Shown piece by piece: positions 50,966 to 60,544 of a stretch of 64,000 bases of DNA (position 1 is the first letter of the stretch; the number at the start of each line of letters is the position of its first letter). The position numbers were made by a program, and so were the translations under genes. Location: positions 955,308 to 1,019,307 of the forward strand of contig NZ_JYLM01000001.1 in assembly GCF_001439815.1 (NCBI RefSeq), given 5' to 3'. A model generated the notes under the pieces. That model did not search any database and was not told where the DNA came from. It saw only the letters and a list, made by a program, of their open reading frames with translations. The DNA comes from Pseudomonas orientalis (GTDB lineage: Bacteria; Pseudomonadota; Gammaproteobacteria; Pseudomonadales; Pseudomonadaceae).

Positions 50966-52924
50966 ATGAGCCAACCTCTGCTGGAGCTCAAGGGCATCAC
51001 CCGCAGTTTCATGGCCGGCGAGCGTGAATTCATCGCCCTCAAGGGCATCGACCTGACCATTCACGCCGGTGAGATGCTGGCGATCATCGGCGCCTCGGGC
51101 TCGGGTAAATCGACGCTGATGAACATCCTCGGCGGCCTGGATTACGCTACCGCCGGCAGCTACAGGATCAATGGCATCGAAACCCGCTCCCTGGGCGATG
51201 AGCAACTGGCGGAACTGCGCCGCGACTACTTCGGGTTTATCTTCCAGCGCTACCACCTGTTGGCGCACCTGAGTGCGTTGCACAACGTAGAAATGCCGGC
51301 GATCTACGCCGGTATCCCGGAAAGCCAGCGCCACAGTCGCGCGCGGGAGTTGCTTGCGCGGTTGGGCCTGTCGGGGCATGTCACCCATCGGCCGAGCCAG
51401 TTGTCCGGTGGGCAGCAGCAGCGTGTCAGTATCGCCCGGGCCTTGATGAATGGCGGTGAAGTGATCCTTGCCGACGAGCCCACCGGTGCCCTCGACACCC
51501 ACAGCGGCAAGGAGGTGATGCGCATCCTCGCCGAGCTGCACGCGGCCGGGCACACGGTGATCATCGTCACCCACGACCCCAAGGTGGCGGCCAATGCCCA
51601 GCGTATCGTCGAGGTGTGCGACGGCGAGATCGTCAGCGACAAGGCCAACGAACGTGTCGATCCGGATCTGCCCCACGAAGCGCCGATCGAGCCCCGGCGC
51701 AGCGGCGCGCGACGTCTGGTGGCGAGCCTGGGGTTGTTCAAGGAGGCATTCAACATGGCCTGGGTCGCGCTGATTTCCCATCGCATGCGCACCTTGCTGA
51801 CCATGCTCGGCATCGTCATCGGCATCACCTCGGTGGTGTCGATCTCGGCCATCGGCGAGGGCGCCAAGCGTTATGTGCTCAAGGACATCCAGGCCATCGG
51901 CAGCAATACCATCGATATCTTTTCCGGCACCAGTTTCGGTGACAGTCGCGCCTCGGCCATCGAGACCCTGATGCCGTCGGATGTGGACGCGTTGAACCAG
52001 CTGTATTACGTCGACAGCGCCACCCCGGTGGTGGGGCGCAACCTGTTGCTGCGCTTTGGCAATATCGATGTGGACGCCCAGGTCAACGGCGTCAGTGACC
52101 GCTATTTCAAGGTCAAGGGCGTAAAGCTTGAAGCCGGTATCGCCTTCAGTGAAAGCGATGCACGGCGTCAGGCGCAGGTGGTGGTGATCGACCACAACAC
52201 CCGGCATCGCCTGTTCGGGCCGAACGTCGACCCACTGGGCCAGGTTATTCTGGTGGGCAACCTGCCGTGCACGGTGATCGGGGTGACGGCGGACAACAAG
52301 AACCTGTTCGCCGCCAGCAAGGTGCTGAACGTGTGGGTACCGTATGAGACGGCGGCGGGGCGCCTGTTAGGCCAGCGCCATCTGGACAGCATCACCGTGC
52401 GCATCAAGGACGGCCAGCCGAGCAAGGTGGTGGAAGACAACGTCAATAAGCTGATGCTGCAACGCCACGGCACCAAGGATTTCTTTACCAACAACCTCGA
52501 CAGCATCATGCAGACGGTACAGAAAACCAGCCGCTCGCTGGCGCTGCTGTTGTCCTTGATTGCGGTGATTTCATTGCTGGTGGGCGGCATCGGGGTGATG
52601 AATATCATGCTGGTGTCGGTCACCGAACGCACCCGCGAGATTGGCATTCGCATGGCGGTAGGGGCGCGGCAATCGGATATTCGCCAGCAGTTTCTGGTGG
52701 AGGCGGTGATGGTGTGTTTGATCGGCGGGATTATCGGCATCTCGCTGTCCTATGCCATCGGCTACTTGTTCTCGCTGTTCGTGAAGGAGTGGGAAATGGT
52801 GTTTTCCCTGGGCTCGATCATCACCGCGTTTGCCTGCTCGACGCTGATCGGCATCGTGTTCGGCTTCGTGCCGGCGCGCAATGCGGCGCGGCTGGACCCG
52901 ATCGAGGCACTGGCCCGCGATTGA
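50966..52924 (+). CDS. macB: MacB-like ABC transporter, ATPase-permease
   Basis: This 652-residue inner-membrane half-transporter has an N-terminal ATPase (about 1-230: Walker A GASGSGKST, signature LSGGQQQR, Walker B VILADEPTGALD, H-loop IVTHD). A transmembrane helix near 275 (TLLTMLGIVIGITSVVSI), a large periplasmic domain and three C-terminal helices (VISLLVGGIGVMNIMLVS; the next two to 640) follow. The layout is MacB. It starts 3 bp after macA and so forms an operon with it. With MacA and a TolC-type channel it would drive export of the lipopeptide made upstream. Confidence 0.94.
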   Translation: MSQPLLELKGITRSFMAGEREFIALKGIDLTIHAGEMLAIIGASGSGKSTLMNILGGLDYATAGSYRINGIETRSLGDEQLAELRRDYFGFIFQRYHLLAHLSALHNVEMPAIYAGIPESQRHSRARELLARLGLSGHVTHRPSQLSGGQQQRVSIARALMNGGEVILADEPTGALDTHSGKEVMRILAELHAAGHTVIIVTHDPKVAANAQRIVEVCDGEIVSDKANERVDPDLPHEAPIEPRRSGARRLVASLGLFKEAFNMAWVALISHRMRTLLTMLGIVIGITSVVSISAIGEGAKRYVLKDIQAIGSNTIDIFSGTSFGDSRASAIETLMPSDVDALNQLYYVDSATPVVGRNLLLRFGNIDVDAQVNGVSDRYFKVKGVKLEAGIAFSESDARRQAQVVVIDHNTRHRLFGPNVDPLGQVILVGNLPCTVIGVTADNKNLFAASKVLNVWVPYETAAGRLLGQRHLDSITVRIKDGQPSKVVEDNVNKLMLQRHGTKDFFTNNLDSIMQTVQKTSRSLALLLSLIAVISLLVGGIGVMNIMLVSVTERTREIGIRMAVGARQSDIRQQFLVEAVMVCLIGGIIGISLSYAIGYLFSLFVKEWEMVFSLGSIITAFACSTLIGIVFGFVPARNAARLDPIEALARD

Positions 52925-52949
52925 TTCCTTCAGGTCGCTGGAGATCAAA

Positions 52950-53217
52950 TGTGGGAGGGGGCTTGCCCCCGATGGCAGTATGTCAGTCAATGCATAGGCA
53001 AGCTGACACACCGCTATCGGGGGCAAGCCCCCTCCCACATTTGGACCGCAGGGCATCAGGCAGATAGCCGTCGGTTGCGAGGCTGTCAGCGGCTTCGACA
53101 CAGGTCCGGTGCCGTACCGCAATTTACTGTGGGAGGGGGCTTGCCCCCGATGGCAGTATGTCAGTCAATGCATAGGCAAGCTGACACACCGCTATCGGGA
53201 GCAAGCCCCCTCCCACA
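52950..53217. repeat. two tandem class A REPINs, 178 bp apart
   Basis: REPINs begin at 52950 and 53128. Their loop regions (GGCAGTATGTCAGTCAATG and on) are identical, and they differ at only a few bases, so they arose by tandem duplication rather than independent insertion. They separate macB from the convergent luxR-type gene. Confidence 0.88.
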
Positions 53218-53234
53218 TGTTGACCAGTGTCGGC

Positions 53235-53918
53235 TTAGAAACTCGTGCTGTCTTCGGTGGCATACATCCACCGTAACAACGAGTGCCGCCCGCTGATCCC
53301 CAACTTGATCGCCGCGCGTTTGAGGTAGCTCTCGATGGTGTTGACCTTCAGCGCCAATTGTTCGGCCAACTCCGGCGCGGTACGCCCGGCCAGCAGGCCC
53401 ACGCACACTTCCAGTTCACGGTTGGACAGGGTCAGCCCCGATTGCACCAGCCGCTCCTGAATGCGTCGGCGCAAGGTCTCGATGCCTTGGTTCTGCGGTT
53501 GCTGCGGCGTATTGCCAGGGGGGCATGGCTGGATCGCGCTGATGTGGTTTTCCACCATGGGCAGCAGCAGCGTGGAGAAGTCCTGCAGCATGCTGAGTTC
53601 CTGGGCGGAGAAGTTTTCGGATGGGTGCGAGCGGTACACCGACAACACATACCGCACATCGTCCTTACGGCGGGTGAGGTGCAGTTGGGCGGCCGGTTGT
53701 TCTTCGCCCAGCGCCACGGTCGAATCGGTATAGACCGGGCTGATCCGGCGGCGGCTGTGGCCGGCGGCGTTCACTCGCAATTGTGTGATGTGCGTGGCGT
53801 CCACTGCCAGTTGGGTGAGGATCAGGTCATGCAGCATACGTGGGAAGTGGCGACTGCCGGTGCTGGCGATGACCTTGCCTATATGTGGGAACAGGTGTGA
53901 GTTCATCAATTCGTCCAT
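53235..53918 (-). CDS. LuxR-type regulator downstream of the lipopeptide operon
   Basis: This 227-residue protein has a C-terminal LuxR/GerE helix-turn-helix (about 157-215: LTLSNRELEVCVGLLAGRTAPELAEQL, then NTIESYLKRAAIKLGISGR). The N-terminal part is not an acyl-homoserine-lactone domain by eye. Its position, convergent to macAB at the end of the synthetase locus, matches the ViscBCR/MassBCR group of regulators that activate lipopeptide genes. ATG 53918 is used; a second Met four codons later is possible. No strong Shine-Dalgarno is visible for either. Confidence 0.88.
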   Translation of the reverse strand: MDELMNSHLFPHIGKVIASTGSRHFPRMLHDLILTQLAVDATHITQLRVNAAGHSRRRISPVYTDSTVALGEEQPAAQLHLTRRKDDVRYVLSVYRSHPSENFSAQELSMLQDFSTLLLPMVENHISAIQPCPPGNTPQQPQNQGIETLRRRIQERLVQSGLTLSNRELEVCVGLLAGRTAPELAEQLALKVNTIESYLKRAAIKLGISGRHSLLRWMYATEDSTSF

Positions 53919-54247
53919 GAGTTTCGGGTGCAGGTATCCGGCCTTATAGCGGCGGGGGTTAAGAGGCTAGCCAATGCGAATAACCTGCAGTGATAGTGCT
54001 GCCCGCCGAGACGTATGCTAGTACAGCCTGACTAAAGGGTGGGGATCCAATCGTTAAAAAAACAGATTAAAAGCGCATAACGACCATGGCGTGTGATTTC
54101 GACGCCGGCGTAAAGACGTCGCCTACGGCTTCGGCGGTTGATGCCCCAGCGCGCTTGCGTAAGCGGCTATCGAGCATTCGTACGTAACGTACATCGTGTC
54201 GGATCTGCAACGCCCAAGATAAGGCTCCAGCCAGATAGGATTCCCGT
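53919..54247. other. 329-bp intergenic region, no gene found
   Basis: This lies upstream of both the luxR-type gene and the aprA remnant, so it must hold the luxR promoter. A/T-rich stretches are present near 54050, but I see no convincing operator, RNA gene or coding frame. Open frames here on the minus strand have no coding character. Confidence 0.5.
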
Positions 54248-54923
<676 letters not shown>

Positions 54924-54929
54924 GGCTTT

Positions 54930-56342
54930 TCATGCCTGGGCAACCCGGTGCCGCAACAGCGCCTCGAACACCCGTTGCGCCCGTGGCTCATCACTGTGGG
55001 CCACATTGAAGCGCATCAAGTCCCGGTGCGCCGGGTCGTAGCCGAACAGCGTGCCGGGCGCCAGCACCATGCTGCGCTTCAAGGCCTCCTGGGCCAGCAG
55101 TTCGCCGTTGACGCCCGGCGGCAGGCGCGCCCAGATGAACATGCCGCCTTCGAAGGCCATCGGCAGTTCGCAGCCGCAGCGCTTGAGCCATTGCTCGACG
55201 CGCCCGCCGGCTTCCATCAGGCGCTGGACCATGCGCTTGCGGTGCTTGGCATAGCTGCCTTCACTGAGCATGCGGTACACGATCTGCTCGAACAGCTCCG
55301 AAGTCACGCCGCCGCTCATCAACTTCATATTGGTCAGGTTGGCGGCCAGTTGCGGCGCGGCCACCACGTAGCTGACGCGGGTGTTGGCGCTGAGGATCTT
55401 CGAGAACCCCGACAGGTAGGTGACCTGATCCAGCCCGGCGACGGCGGCCAGGCGCGGCGGCGGGTTGGGGTGCAGGTCGCCGTAGAGATCATCCTCGACG
55501 ATATGGCAGTGGTACTGCTGGGTCAGTTGCAGCAGGCGAAACGCCTGGCTGGGGCTGAAGGAATGGCCCGTCGGGTTATGCAACACGCTGGTGGTCAGGT
55601 ACAGGCTGGGCCGGTGTTCGGCCAGCAGGTGTTGAAGGGCGGTGAAGTCGAAGCCGTCGGGGCGGCGCTCGAGCGTCACCACCTTGACGCCATGCAGTGC
55701 CAGGTTGGCGTGGAAGTTGAAATAGCACGGCGCGTCCAGCAGCACCGTGTCGCCGGGCCGCACCAGCAGGCGCATGAGCATGTCCAGGCCCTGCACGGTG
55801 TTGGGTGTGGTGATGATCTGGTCCACCGGCACCGACAGGCCTTCGCCGTGGAGTTTGTGTTGCAGCGCCTGGCGCAACGGCAACAGCCCGGCCGGCGTGC
55901 CGAGCCCGGCGATGCGCAGCGACGGCGCGCGCACCACGCTGCGCATGGTCTGGCGGATCGCTTCGCCGTTCAGCCAGTCCTCCGGCAAGTGCCCGCCACC
56001 GGGGCGCAGCTCGCCACTGGCGGTGACCAGGGGGCGGCGCAACACGCTGAGCAGGTCCTGGGGCAGCAGGTCGACCCAGGTCACCGGCGCCGGTCGCGCG
56101 CTGTCCATCGCCACGAAATAGCCACGGCCCTGGCTGGAGGTCAGCAGGTTGCGCCCGCGCAGACGGTCCAGGGCCTCATTGAGGGTGAACTTGCTGACAC
56201 CGAGAATTGCGGTCAACTCGCGCACCGACGGCAACTTGCTGCCGGGCGCCCATTCACCGGCCTCGATGGCCTGGCTGAAAGCCTCCACGATCTGCTGAAC
56301 CTTGGGTGTGCCTTCCACAAAGGCGATGGCGGATACCAACAT
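54930..56342 (-). CDS. MocR/PdxR-type GntR regulator with aminotransferase domain
   Basis: This 470-residue regulator has an N-terminal GntR winged helix (about 15-80: AIEAGEWAPGSKLPSVRELTAILGVSKFTLNEALDRL) fused to a fold-type I aminotransferase-like domain. The pyridoxal-phosphate lysine is in YLSGFSKILSANTRVSY, with NPTGHSFS and EDDLYGDLH upstream. Such proteins sense amino compounds or PLP and usually control divergent genes. It is divergent from the rubredoxin/TIM-barrel/LysE unit (158 bp between), so an amino acid-linked metabolite exported by the LysE protein is a plausible inducer. AAGGA is 8 nt before the ATG. Confidence 0.92.
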   Translation of the reverse strand: MLVSAIAFVEGTPKVQQIVEAFSQAIEAGEWAPGSKLPSVRELTAILGVSKFTLNEALDRLRGRNLLTSSQGRGYFVAMDSARPAPVTWVDLLPQDLLSVLRRPLVTASGELRPGGGHLPEDWLNGEAIRQTMRSVVRAPSLRIAGLGTPAGLLPLRQALQHKLHGEGLSVPVDQIITTPNTVQGLDMLMRLLVRPGDTVLLDAPCYFNFHANLALHGVKVVTLERRPDGFDFTALQHLLAEHRPSLYLTTSVLHNPTGHSFSPSQAFRLLQLTQQYHCHIVEDDLYGDLHPNPPPRLAAVAGLDQVTYLSGFSKILSANTRVSYVVAAPQLAANLTNMKLMSGGVTSELFEQIVYRMLSEGSYAKHRKRMVQRLMEAGGRVEQWLKRCGCELPMAFEGGMFIWARLPPGVNGELLAQEALKRSMVLAPGTLFGYDPAHRDLMRFNVAHSDEPRAQRVFEALLRHRVAQA

Positions 56343-56500
56343 GAAACATCCTTGGGTTTGCCGGTATTTTTACCGGTGAAGTCAGGCCGGATTAGGCCTC
56401 ACTTTACCTGCCTGGCGCAATGCCATTCCCCTAGACTGCGCGCCATCTCGCCAGGAGTTGGCGAAATTTCCTATACGCGAGCAATGGATTCTGCATTCTC
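56343..56500. promoter_or_regulatory. divergent region with two palindromes
   Basis: CCGGTATTTTTACCGG (56361-56376, 6-bp arms) lies just upstream of the MocR start. TCGCCA-GGAGT-TGGCGA (56448-56464) lies about 37 bp before the rubredoxin ATG. Either could be a regulator operator; no assignment can be made from sequence alone. Confidence 0.4.
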
Positions 56501-56683
56501 ATGAAGACTTATATGTGTGCGCCCTGCGGTTTTATGTACGTGGAAGAATTAGGCATTCCGGAGGACGGAATACCCGCCGGCACCCCTTGGGAAGAGGTGC
56601 CTGAAGACTGGACATGCCCGGATTGCGGCGTGACCAAGGCCGATTTCATGGCCATCGAACTCGCTGACGCTGTACCCGCCTGA
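56501..56683 (+). CDS. rubredoxin
   Basis: This 60-residue iron-only electron carrier has both knuckles: Cys6-x2-Cys9 (CAPCG) and Cys39-x2-Cys42 (CPDCG), spaced as in rubredoxins, with the conserved GTPWEEVPEDW before the second pair. Single iron, cytosolic. Most pseudomonads have a rubredoxin gene linked to its reductase; here it lies instead in a small MocR-controlled unit with a TIM-barrel enzyme and an exporter, so it probably feeds electrons to a dedicated oxygenase or the neighbouring enzyme. Shine-Dalgarno is weak. Confidence 0.93.
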   Translation: MKTYMCAPCGFMYVEELGIPEDGIPAGTPWEEVPEDWTCPDCGVTKADFMAIELADAVPA

Positions 56684-56710
56684 CCCTCCATCAACGAAAG
56701 GAATCGCTCC

Positions 56711-57580
56711 ATGGAAAGCAAATTGATCAACCCCGCCGTGCCGTTCTGTACCGGTGTGGCCCACCAGAAATACCTGGCCGCGGAGCCGGGCCTGCAAGCC
56801 GCCATCGAAGGGCAGTGCACCCACTGGTATGTGGACGGCAGCCTGTTCGGCGAAATGGTCGACGACTGGACCGATGCGCGCATCGAAAGCCTGCAGGCGC
56901 AGATCGCCGCCAGCGGCGTCAAGCCGGTGTTCCACGGCAACTTCAAGGCACCGCTGGGCAGTGACGTCGAGGCGTTTCGCGTGGCGGCGGTGGCCTATGT
57001 CAAGCAAGAGATCGATATCGCCAGTCGCCTGGGCGCGCCGCTGATCATTCACGGTGGCTGCATCGTCGAGCCGAAAATGGTGCTCAAGGCCAAGAAAGTC
57101 GCGCTGGAGCATTACCTCAAGTCCGTCCAGGAACTGGCCACTTACGCCGCGGCCAAGGGCACGGATATCTACCTGGAAAACCTGTCCAACTACGTCAACT
57201 ATCGCCCCTTCCACTACATCTTTACCCATGAGGCCGAATACGCGTTTGTGTTCGAGCGCCTGCAGGCCCACGACAACGTATATTTCTTCCTCGATGCCGG
57301 CCACGCCAACATCGAAAACGGCCTGCCGGCGGCCGTGGTGCGCAAGTATCATCACGTGATCAAAGGCATTTCCTTCAGCAACAACAACGGCGTGCAGGAC
57401 CAGCACTTCGGCATTCACGACGGCAACTGCGACTACGCCGACGTGATGCAGGCCATTGTCGAAACCAACTGGAAAGGCCTGGTGGCGTTTGAAACCCGCA
57501 ACCAGACCGCCAAGGCTGCGCTGGCCGACCTGGCCTTGATGTACCGCGAATCCCTGACGACCGAAATCGCCGTCGCCTGA
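56711..57580 (+). CDS. sugar phosphate isomerase/epimerase-family TIM barrel protein
   Basis: This 289-residue cytosolic protein has the AP-endonuclease-2-like barrel pattern. Metal-ligand positions are suggested by VFHGNFKAPLG, LIIHGGCIVEP, IYLENLSNY, FFLDAGHANIENG, and a late VAFETRNQ. The Glu, Asp, His and Glu residues in these motifs fit a divalent-metal isomerase or epimerase. No specific enzyme is recognised. AAGGA lies 9 nt before ATG 56711; the gene starts 27 bp after rubredoxin and is followed by the LysE gene, so the three form an operon. Confidence 0.8.
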   Translation: MESKLINPAVPFCTGVAHQKYLAAEPGLQAAIEGQCTHWYVDGSLFGEMVDDWTDARIESLQAQIAASGVKPVFHGNFKAPLGSDVEAFRVAAVAYVKQEIDIASRLGAPLIIHGGCIVEPKMVLKAKKVALEHYLKSVQELATYAAAKGTDIYLENLSNYVNYRPFHYIFTHEAEYAFVFERLQAHDNVYFFLDAGHANIENGLPAAVVRKYHHVIKGISFSNNNGVQDQHFGIHDGNCDYADVMQAIVETNWKGLVAFETRNQTAKAALADLALMYRESLTTEIAVA

Positions 57581-57651
57581 TGCCGTCCAGGGGCGGGCGC
57601 CTTTTGGCGTGCGCCCCTTGTTGCCGTTTTCTCCATTCAAGGTCCCGGACC

Positions 57652-58284
57652 ATGACAAGTGCGTTAACGCTGTCTTCGTTTCTCTACTTCCTGTTGTTCT
57701 GCGCCACCATGACCTTCAGCCCCGGCCCCATGACCTTGCTGCTGTTGAGCCTGGGCTTGAAGGACGGCCTGCGCAGTTCGATCCCGGCGCAGATCGGCGC
57801 CAGTGTGTCGTACCTGATTTCGATCCTGATCTTTGCCGTGGGCTTTTCCGAACTGATCAAGGGCAACCTGGCGATTACCCAGGCCATCCAGTTTGTCGGC
57901 GTGGCCTACATTCTTTACCTGGCCTACAAGCAGTGGACCAGCAGCGGCGTGTCGATCGACAAGGCCGGTGCCGTGGAGGGCTCGCGCAGTCTGTTCGGCA
58001 AGGGGTTGCTGACCGGCTTTTCCAATCCCAAGACCATCATCATGTTCAGCGCCGTGTTCCCGCAGTTTGCCGGGGCGGGTGAACACAGCTCGGCGGCGGA
58101 TATCGCCATCCTCGGCCTGACTTTCCTGCTGCTGCAATTTGCCAGTGGTTGCCTGTATTGCTATTTCGGCCAGCGCATCAAGCACGTGCTGGAAAACCCC
58201 CGGCGGCGCGTGCTGTTGCAGCGGATCACGGCGGTGATGTTGCTCGGCGTGGCGGTGATGCTGGCACGCGGGTTTTCCCATTGA
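57652..58284 (+). CDS. LysE-family amino acid/metabolite exporter
   Basis: This 210-residue inner-membrane protein has about six hydrophobic segments and the RhtB/LysE start (MTFSPGPMTLLLLSLGLKDGLR), then GFSNPKTIIMFSAVFPQF and a final basic loop. It exports small amino compounds by proton antiport. ATG 57652 is chosen (AAGGT about 8 nt upstream); the longer frame from 57580 crosses the previous gene's stop region. The link to a PLP-type regulator and the TIM-barrel protein suggests export of a product or toxic intermediate of the same pathway. Confidence 0.9.
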   Translation: MTSALTLSSFLYFLLFCATMTFSPGPMTLLLLSLGLKDGLRSSIPAQIGASVSYLISILIFAVGFSELIKGNLAITQAIQFVGVAYILYLAYKQWTSSGVSIDKAGAVEGSRSLFGKGLLTGFSNPKTIIMFSAVFPQFAGAGEHSSAADIAILGLTFLLLQFASGCLYCYFGQRIKHVLENPRRRVLLQRITAVMLLGVAVMLARGFSH

Positions 58285-58360
58285 CGCGGGAACTTGGTTA
58301 CGGTCCGTTTAGTGGGGTAGGGTGTGGCGGCACCCCTTCAACAAAAACAAGGATCGGTTC

Positions 58361-59590
58361 ATGCTCTTCACCTTCCCCCGTACCCTTCTGGCCGCCACCC
58401 TGGCCTTGTCCTTCGCCCTGCCGGCCTACAGCGCCGAACCCCACAAACAGATCCAGGCGGACGCCGAACAGTACAAGGCCGAGGCCCTGAAACTGCTGGA
58501 ACGCCTGGTGAATATCGATTCCGGCTCCGGCTACGAGCCAGGCCTGACCCAAGTGCGCGATATTGCCGTGGATGAATTGAAACAGTTGGGTTTCAGTGTC
58601 CAGTTGGTGCCGGACAAGGCCGCCAATAACAGTCATGTGGTCGCCACCCTCAAGGGCACCGGCAAGGCCAGGATCCTGCTAATGGCGCACATGGACACCG
58701 TGTTCAAGGAAGGTTCGGCCGCCGAACGTCCGTTCCACATCAAGGACGGCCGCGCTTATGGCCCCGGCGTGATGGACGACAAAGGTGGCATCGTCGCCGG
58801 CATCTATGCGCTCAAAGTCCTGAAAAACCGGGGTTTCAAGGACTATGCGCAGATCACCTTCCTGCTCGATGCCAGTGAAGAAACCGGCTCCGACGCCGCT
58901 TCCGAACTGATCCGCACCACCGCCAAGGGCCACGACGTGACCCTTAACCTGGAACCCGGCCGCCCAGCCGACGGCCTGGTGGTCTGGCGCAAAGGCAGTG
59001 CCACCGCCGTGGTCGAAGTCAAAGGCAAAGCCGCCCACGCCGGCGTCGCGCCCGAATTGGGGCGCAACGCCGCCATGGAAGTTGCGCACCAGATACTGCA
59101 ACTGGGCAAGCTGGGGGACGAAGAAAAGAAAACCACCATCAACTTCACCGTGCTCAAGGCCGGCGACCGCACCAACGTCATCCCCGACCAGGCCACCGCC
59201 AAGGCCGACGTGCGCGCGGCGTTGCCGGAAGAATTCGACCGCATCGAGAAAGACCTGGCGCAGGTTTCAGCGGACAAACTGATTCCCGAAACGGAAGTGA
59301 AGACCAGCCTGCAACGCGGGCTACCGCCGATGCCGCAAACGGCGGAGTCGGACAAACTCGTCGCGATTGCCCAGGGCATCTACGGGGAGTTGGGCAAGAC
59401 CCTGACCATCGAAGGCAGCGGCGGCGCGGCGGATGCAAGCTTGTCGGCCGGGGTGGGAACGCCGACGCTGGATGGGTTTGGGATCGTGGGCGGCAATATT
59501 CATACGCCCGAGGAATACGCCGAGGTGGAGAGTGTGGTGCCTCGAGTTTATTTGTTGAGTCGGATGATTATGGAGCTGGCCAAGCGTTGA
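58361..59590 (+). CDS. M20-family metallopeptidase (glutamate carboxypeptidase-like), periplasmic
   Basis: This 409-residue secreted zinc peptidase has an N-terminal signal peptide (FPRTLLAATLALSFALPAYSA, cleavage before EPH). Catalytic-domain ligands are in LLMAHMDTVF, the bridging aspartate in GPGVMDDKGG, and the glutamates in DASEETGSD. A dimerisation domain (about 205-310: GKAAHAGVAPELGRNAAMEVA) is inserted, and the late histidine is NIHTPEEY. It resembles carboxypeptidase G2, which removes C-terminal glutamate from folates and small peptides. ATG 58361 has AAGGA about 8 nt upstream; an in-frame GTG at 58322 would add 13 residues ahead of the signal. Confidence 0.9.
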   Translation: MLFTFPRTLLAATLALSFALPAYSAEPHKQIQADAEQYKAEALKLLERLVNIDSGSGYEPGLTQVRDIAVDELKQLGFSVQLVPDKAANNSHVVATLKGTGKARILLMAHMDTVFKEGSAAERPFHIKDGRAYGPGVMDDKGGIVAGIYALKVLKNRGFKDYAQITFLLDASEETGSDAASELIRTTAKGHDVTLNLEPGRPADGLVVWRKGSATAVVEVKGKAAHAGVAPELGRNAAMEVAHQILQLGKLGDEEKKTTINFTVLKAGDRTNVIPDQATAKADVRAALPEEFDRIEKDLAQVSADKLIPETEVKTSLQRGLPPMPQTAESDKLVAIAQGIYGELGKTLTIEGSGGAADASLSAGVGTPTLDGFGIVGGNIHTPEEYAEVESVVPRVYLLSRMIMELAKR

Positions 59591-59599
59591 GTTCATGCA

Positions 59600-59633
59600 C
59601 CTGTGGCGAGGGGGCTTGCTCGCTCGCCACAGG
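59600..59633. terminator. REP-like hairpin between convergent genes
   Basis: CCTGTGGCGAG (59600-59610) and CTCGCCACAGG (59623-59633) form a perfect 11-bp stem around a 12-nt GGGGCTTGCTCG loop. It lies between the convergent peptidase and immunity-type genes. It is also a REP of a third class (GTGGCGAGGGGGCTTGC). No T-run follows on the plus strand, so a terminator role is only plausible. Confidence 0.55.
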
Positions 59634-59638
59634 GGGGG

Positions 59639-60055
59639 TTACCAAGTTGATTGGTCTTCGCGGCTGGCTTTTTGGAGATCGTCTTTCCAAGCATCTTGAG
59701 CGAGAAAATAAATATCTCTCAGAAAGTTTTTCGGATCATCCAGGTCATACCATTCTGCTCTTGGCCACGATCCGGCATCGTTTTCTCTTATCTCGAACAA
59801 GTTTCGAAAGTCGTAACCTTCATCATCCAGCTTGCTTTTTAAGTTTTCAATGAGAACGTATTTGTGCCTGTACGAAAGGTAGCTCAAGCTTAACGCGTAA
59901 CGTTTTATCAGTTCCTCTCTGTCCGCTTTATTGTTGGGATCATATTTTTCGAGCTTTATGCCGAGATCTTGCTCGCGGTCGTAAACATCAAATGCCCCTA
60001 TAAACCATGTTAGGCTCGGATCAAACGGCTCATTTAAGAATGGATCTTTCAACAT
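59639..60055 (-). CDS. second immunity-type protein, paralogue of the adjacent gene
   Basis: This 138-residue soluble acidic protein is a clear paralogue of the product at 60121-60537. The C-terminal WKDD(L/F)QKASREDQSTW and central YRH, PNN and DIYxLA elements are shared, while the middle has diverged. ATG 60055 aligns with the paralogue's start and is preferred over the ATG at 60076. It lies downstream of the toxin gene and the first immunity gene, with a REP between the two copies. Duplicated, diverged immunity genes behind an Rhs toxin are common. Confidence 0.72.
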   Translation of the reverse strand: MLKDPFLNEPFDPSLTWFIGAFDVYDREQDLGIKLEKYDPNNKADREELIKRYALSLSYLSYRHKYVLIENLKSKLDDEGYDFRNLFEIRENDAGSWPRAEWYDLDDPKNFLRDIYFLAQDAWKDDLQKASREDQSTW

Positions 60056-60070
60056 TTCGCGGTCCAGCCT

Positions 60071-60105
60071 GAGCAAGCTTGCTCGCCACAGAATTTTTTT
60101 CAGAA
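60071..60105. repeat. REP fragment between the two immunity genes
   Basis: A perfect 14-bp palindrome GAGCAAGCTTGCTC (60071-60084) is followed by GCCACAG and a T-run. It matches half of the class B/C REP sequence at 59600, suggesting that gene and REP were duplicated together. Confidence 0.6.
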
Positions 60106-60120
60106 AGAATGGCGAGTCTT

Positions 60121-60537
60121 TTACCAGGTTGATTGGTCTTCACGGCTGGCCTTTTGGAAGTCGTCTTTCCAGACTTCGTTGGCGAGCCGGTAGATGTCGG
60201 CGAAAAAACCCCGGGGATCGGTTATTTCGGTTTCGTCCCAAGCCATAGTTATATATTCGTCGTAATCACTTTCGAATTCTTTGGCGAAGTCAAAGTCAGG
60301 GTTTTCTAATGCATTTTGAAGCATTGATATTAATATGAATCGATGCCTGTAAGTAAGATACATAAGCTCTTTAAGAATAAAATCCCTTATGATTATTTCT
60401 CTCTCCTTAGAATTATTAGGGTTGTATTTCCAAAGCGCTTCGCCTTTGGTTTCTTCAAGGTCGTATATTGACAGTGCTGCCAAAATATAAGAGATTTTGG
60501 GCGTGAAAGGGGTATCTCTAAATGGCGATTTCAGCAT
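60121..60537 (-). CDS. immunity protein for the Rhs toxin
   Basis: This 138-residue acidic soluble protein has GAGG 8 nt before ATG 60537, and the Shine-Dalgarno overlaps the toxin stop codon 7 bp upstream. Immediate 3' position after an Rhs toxin, small size, acidity and low GC are the usual marks of the cognate immunity protein. No family name is recognised. Residues SYILAALSIYDLEETKGEALWKY are followed by YLTYRHRFILI and a C terminus shared with the second copy. It would bind the toxin's C-terminal domain in the cytosol. Confidence 0.8.
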   Translation of the reverse strand: MLKSPFRDTPFTPKISYILAALSIYDLEETKGEALWKYNPNNSKEREIIIRDFILKELMYLTYRHRFILISMLQNALENPDFDFAKEFESDYDEYITMAWDETEITDPRGFFADIYRLANEVWKDDFQKASREDQSTW

Positions 60538-60544
60538 TGTAACC

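Noticed and set aside
53239..53900. Plus-strand frame opposite the luxR-type gene
   Set aside because: The minus strand carries a clear LuxR helix-turn-helix; the plus-strand translation has none and no start signal.
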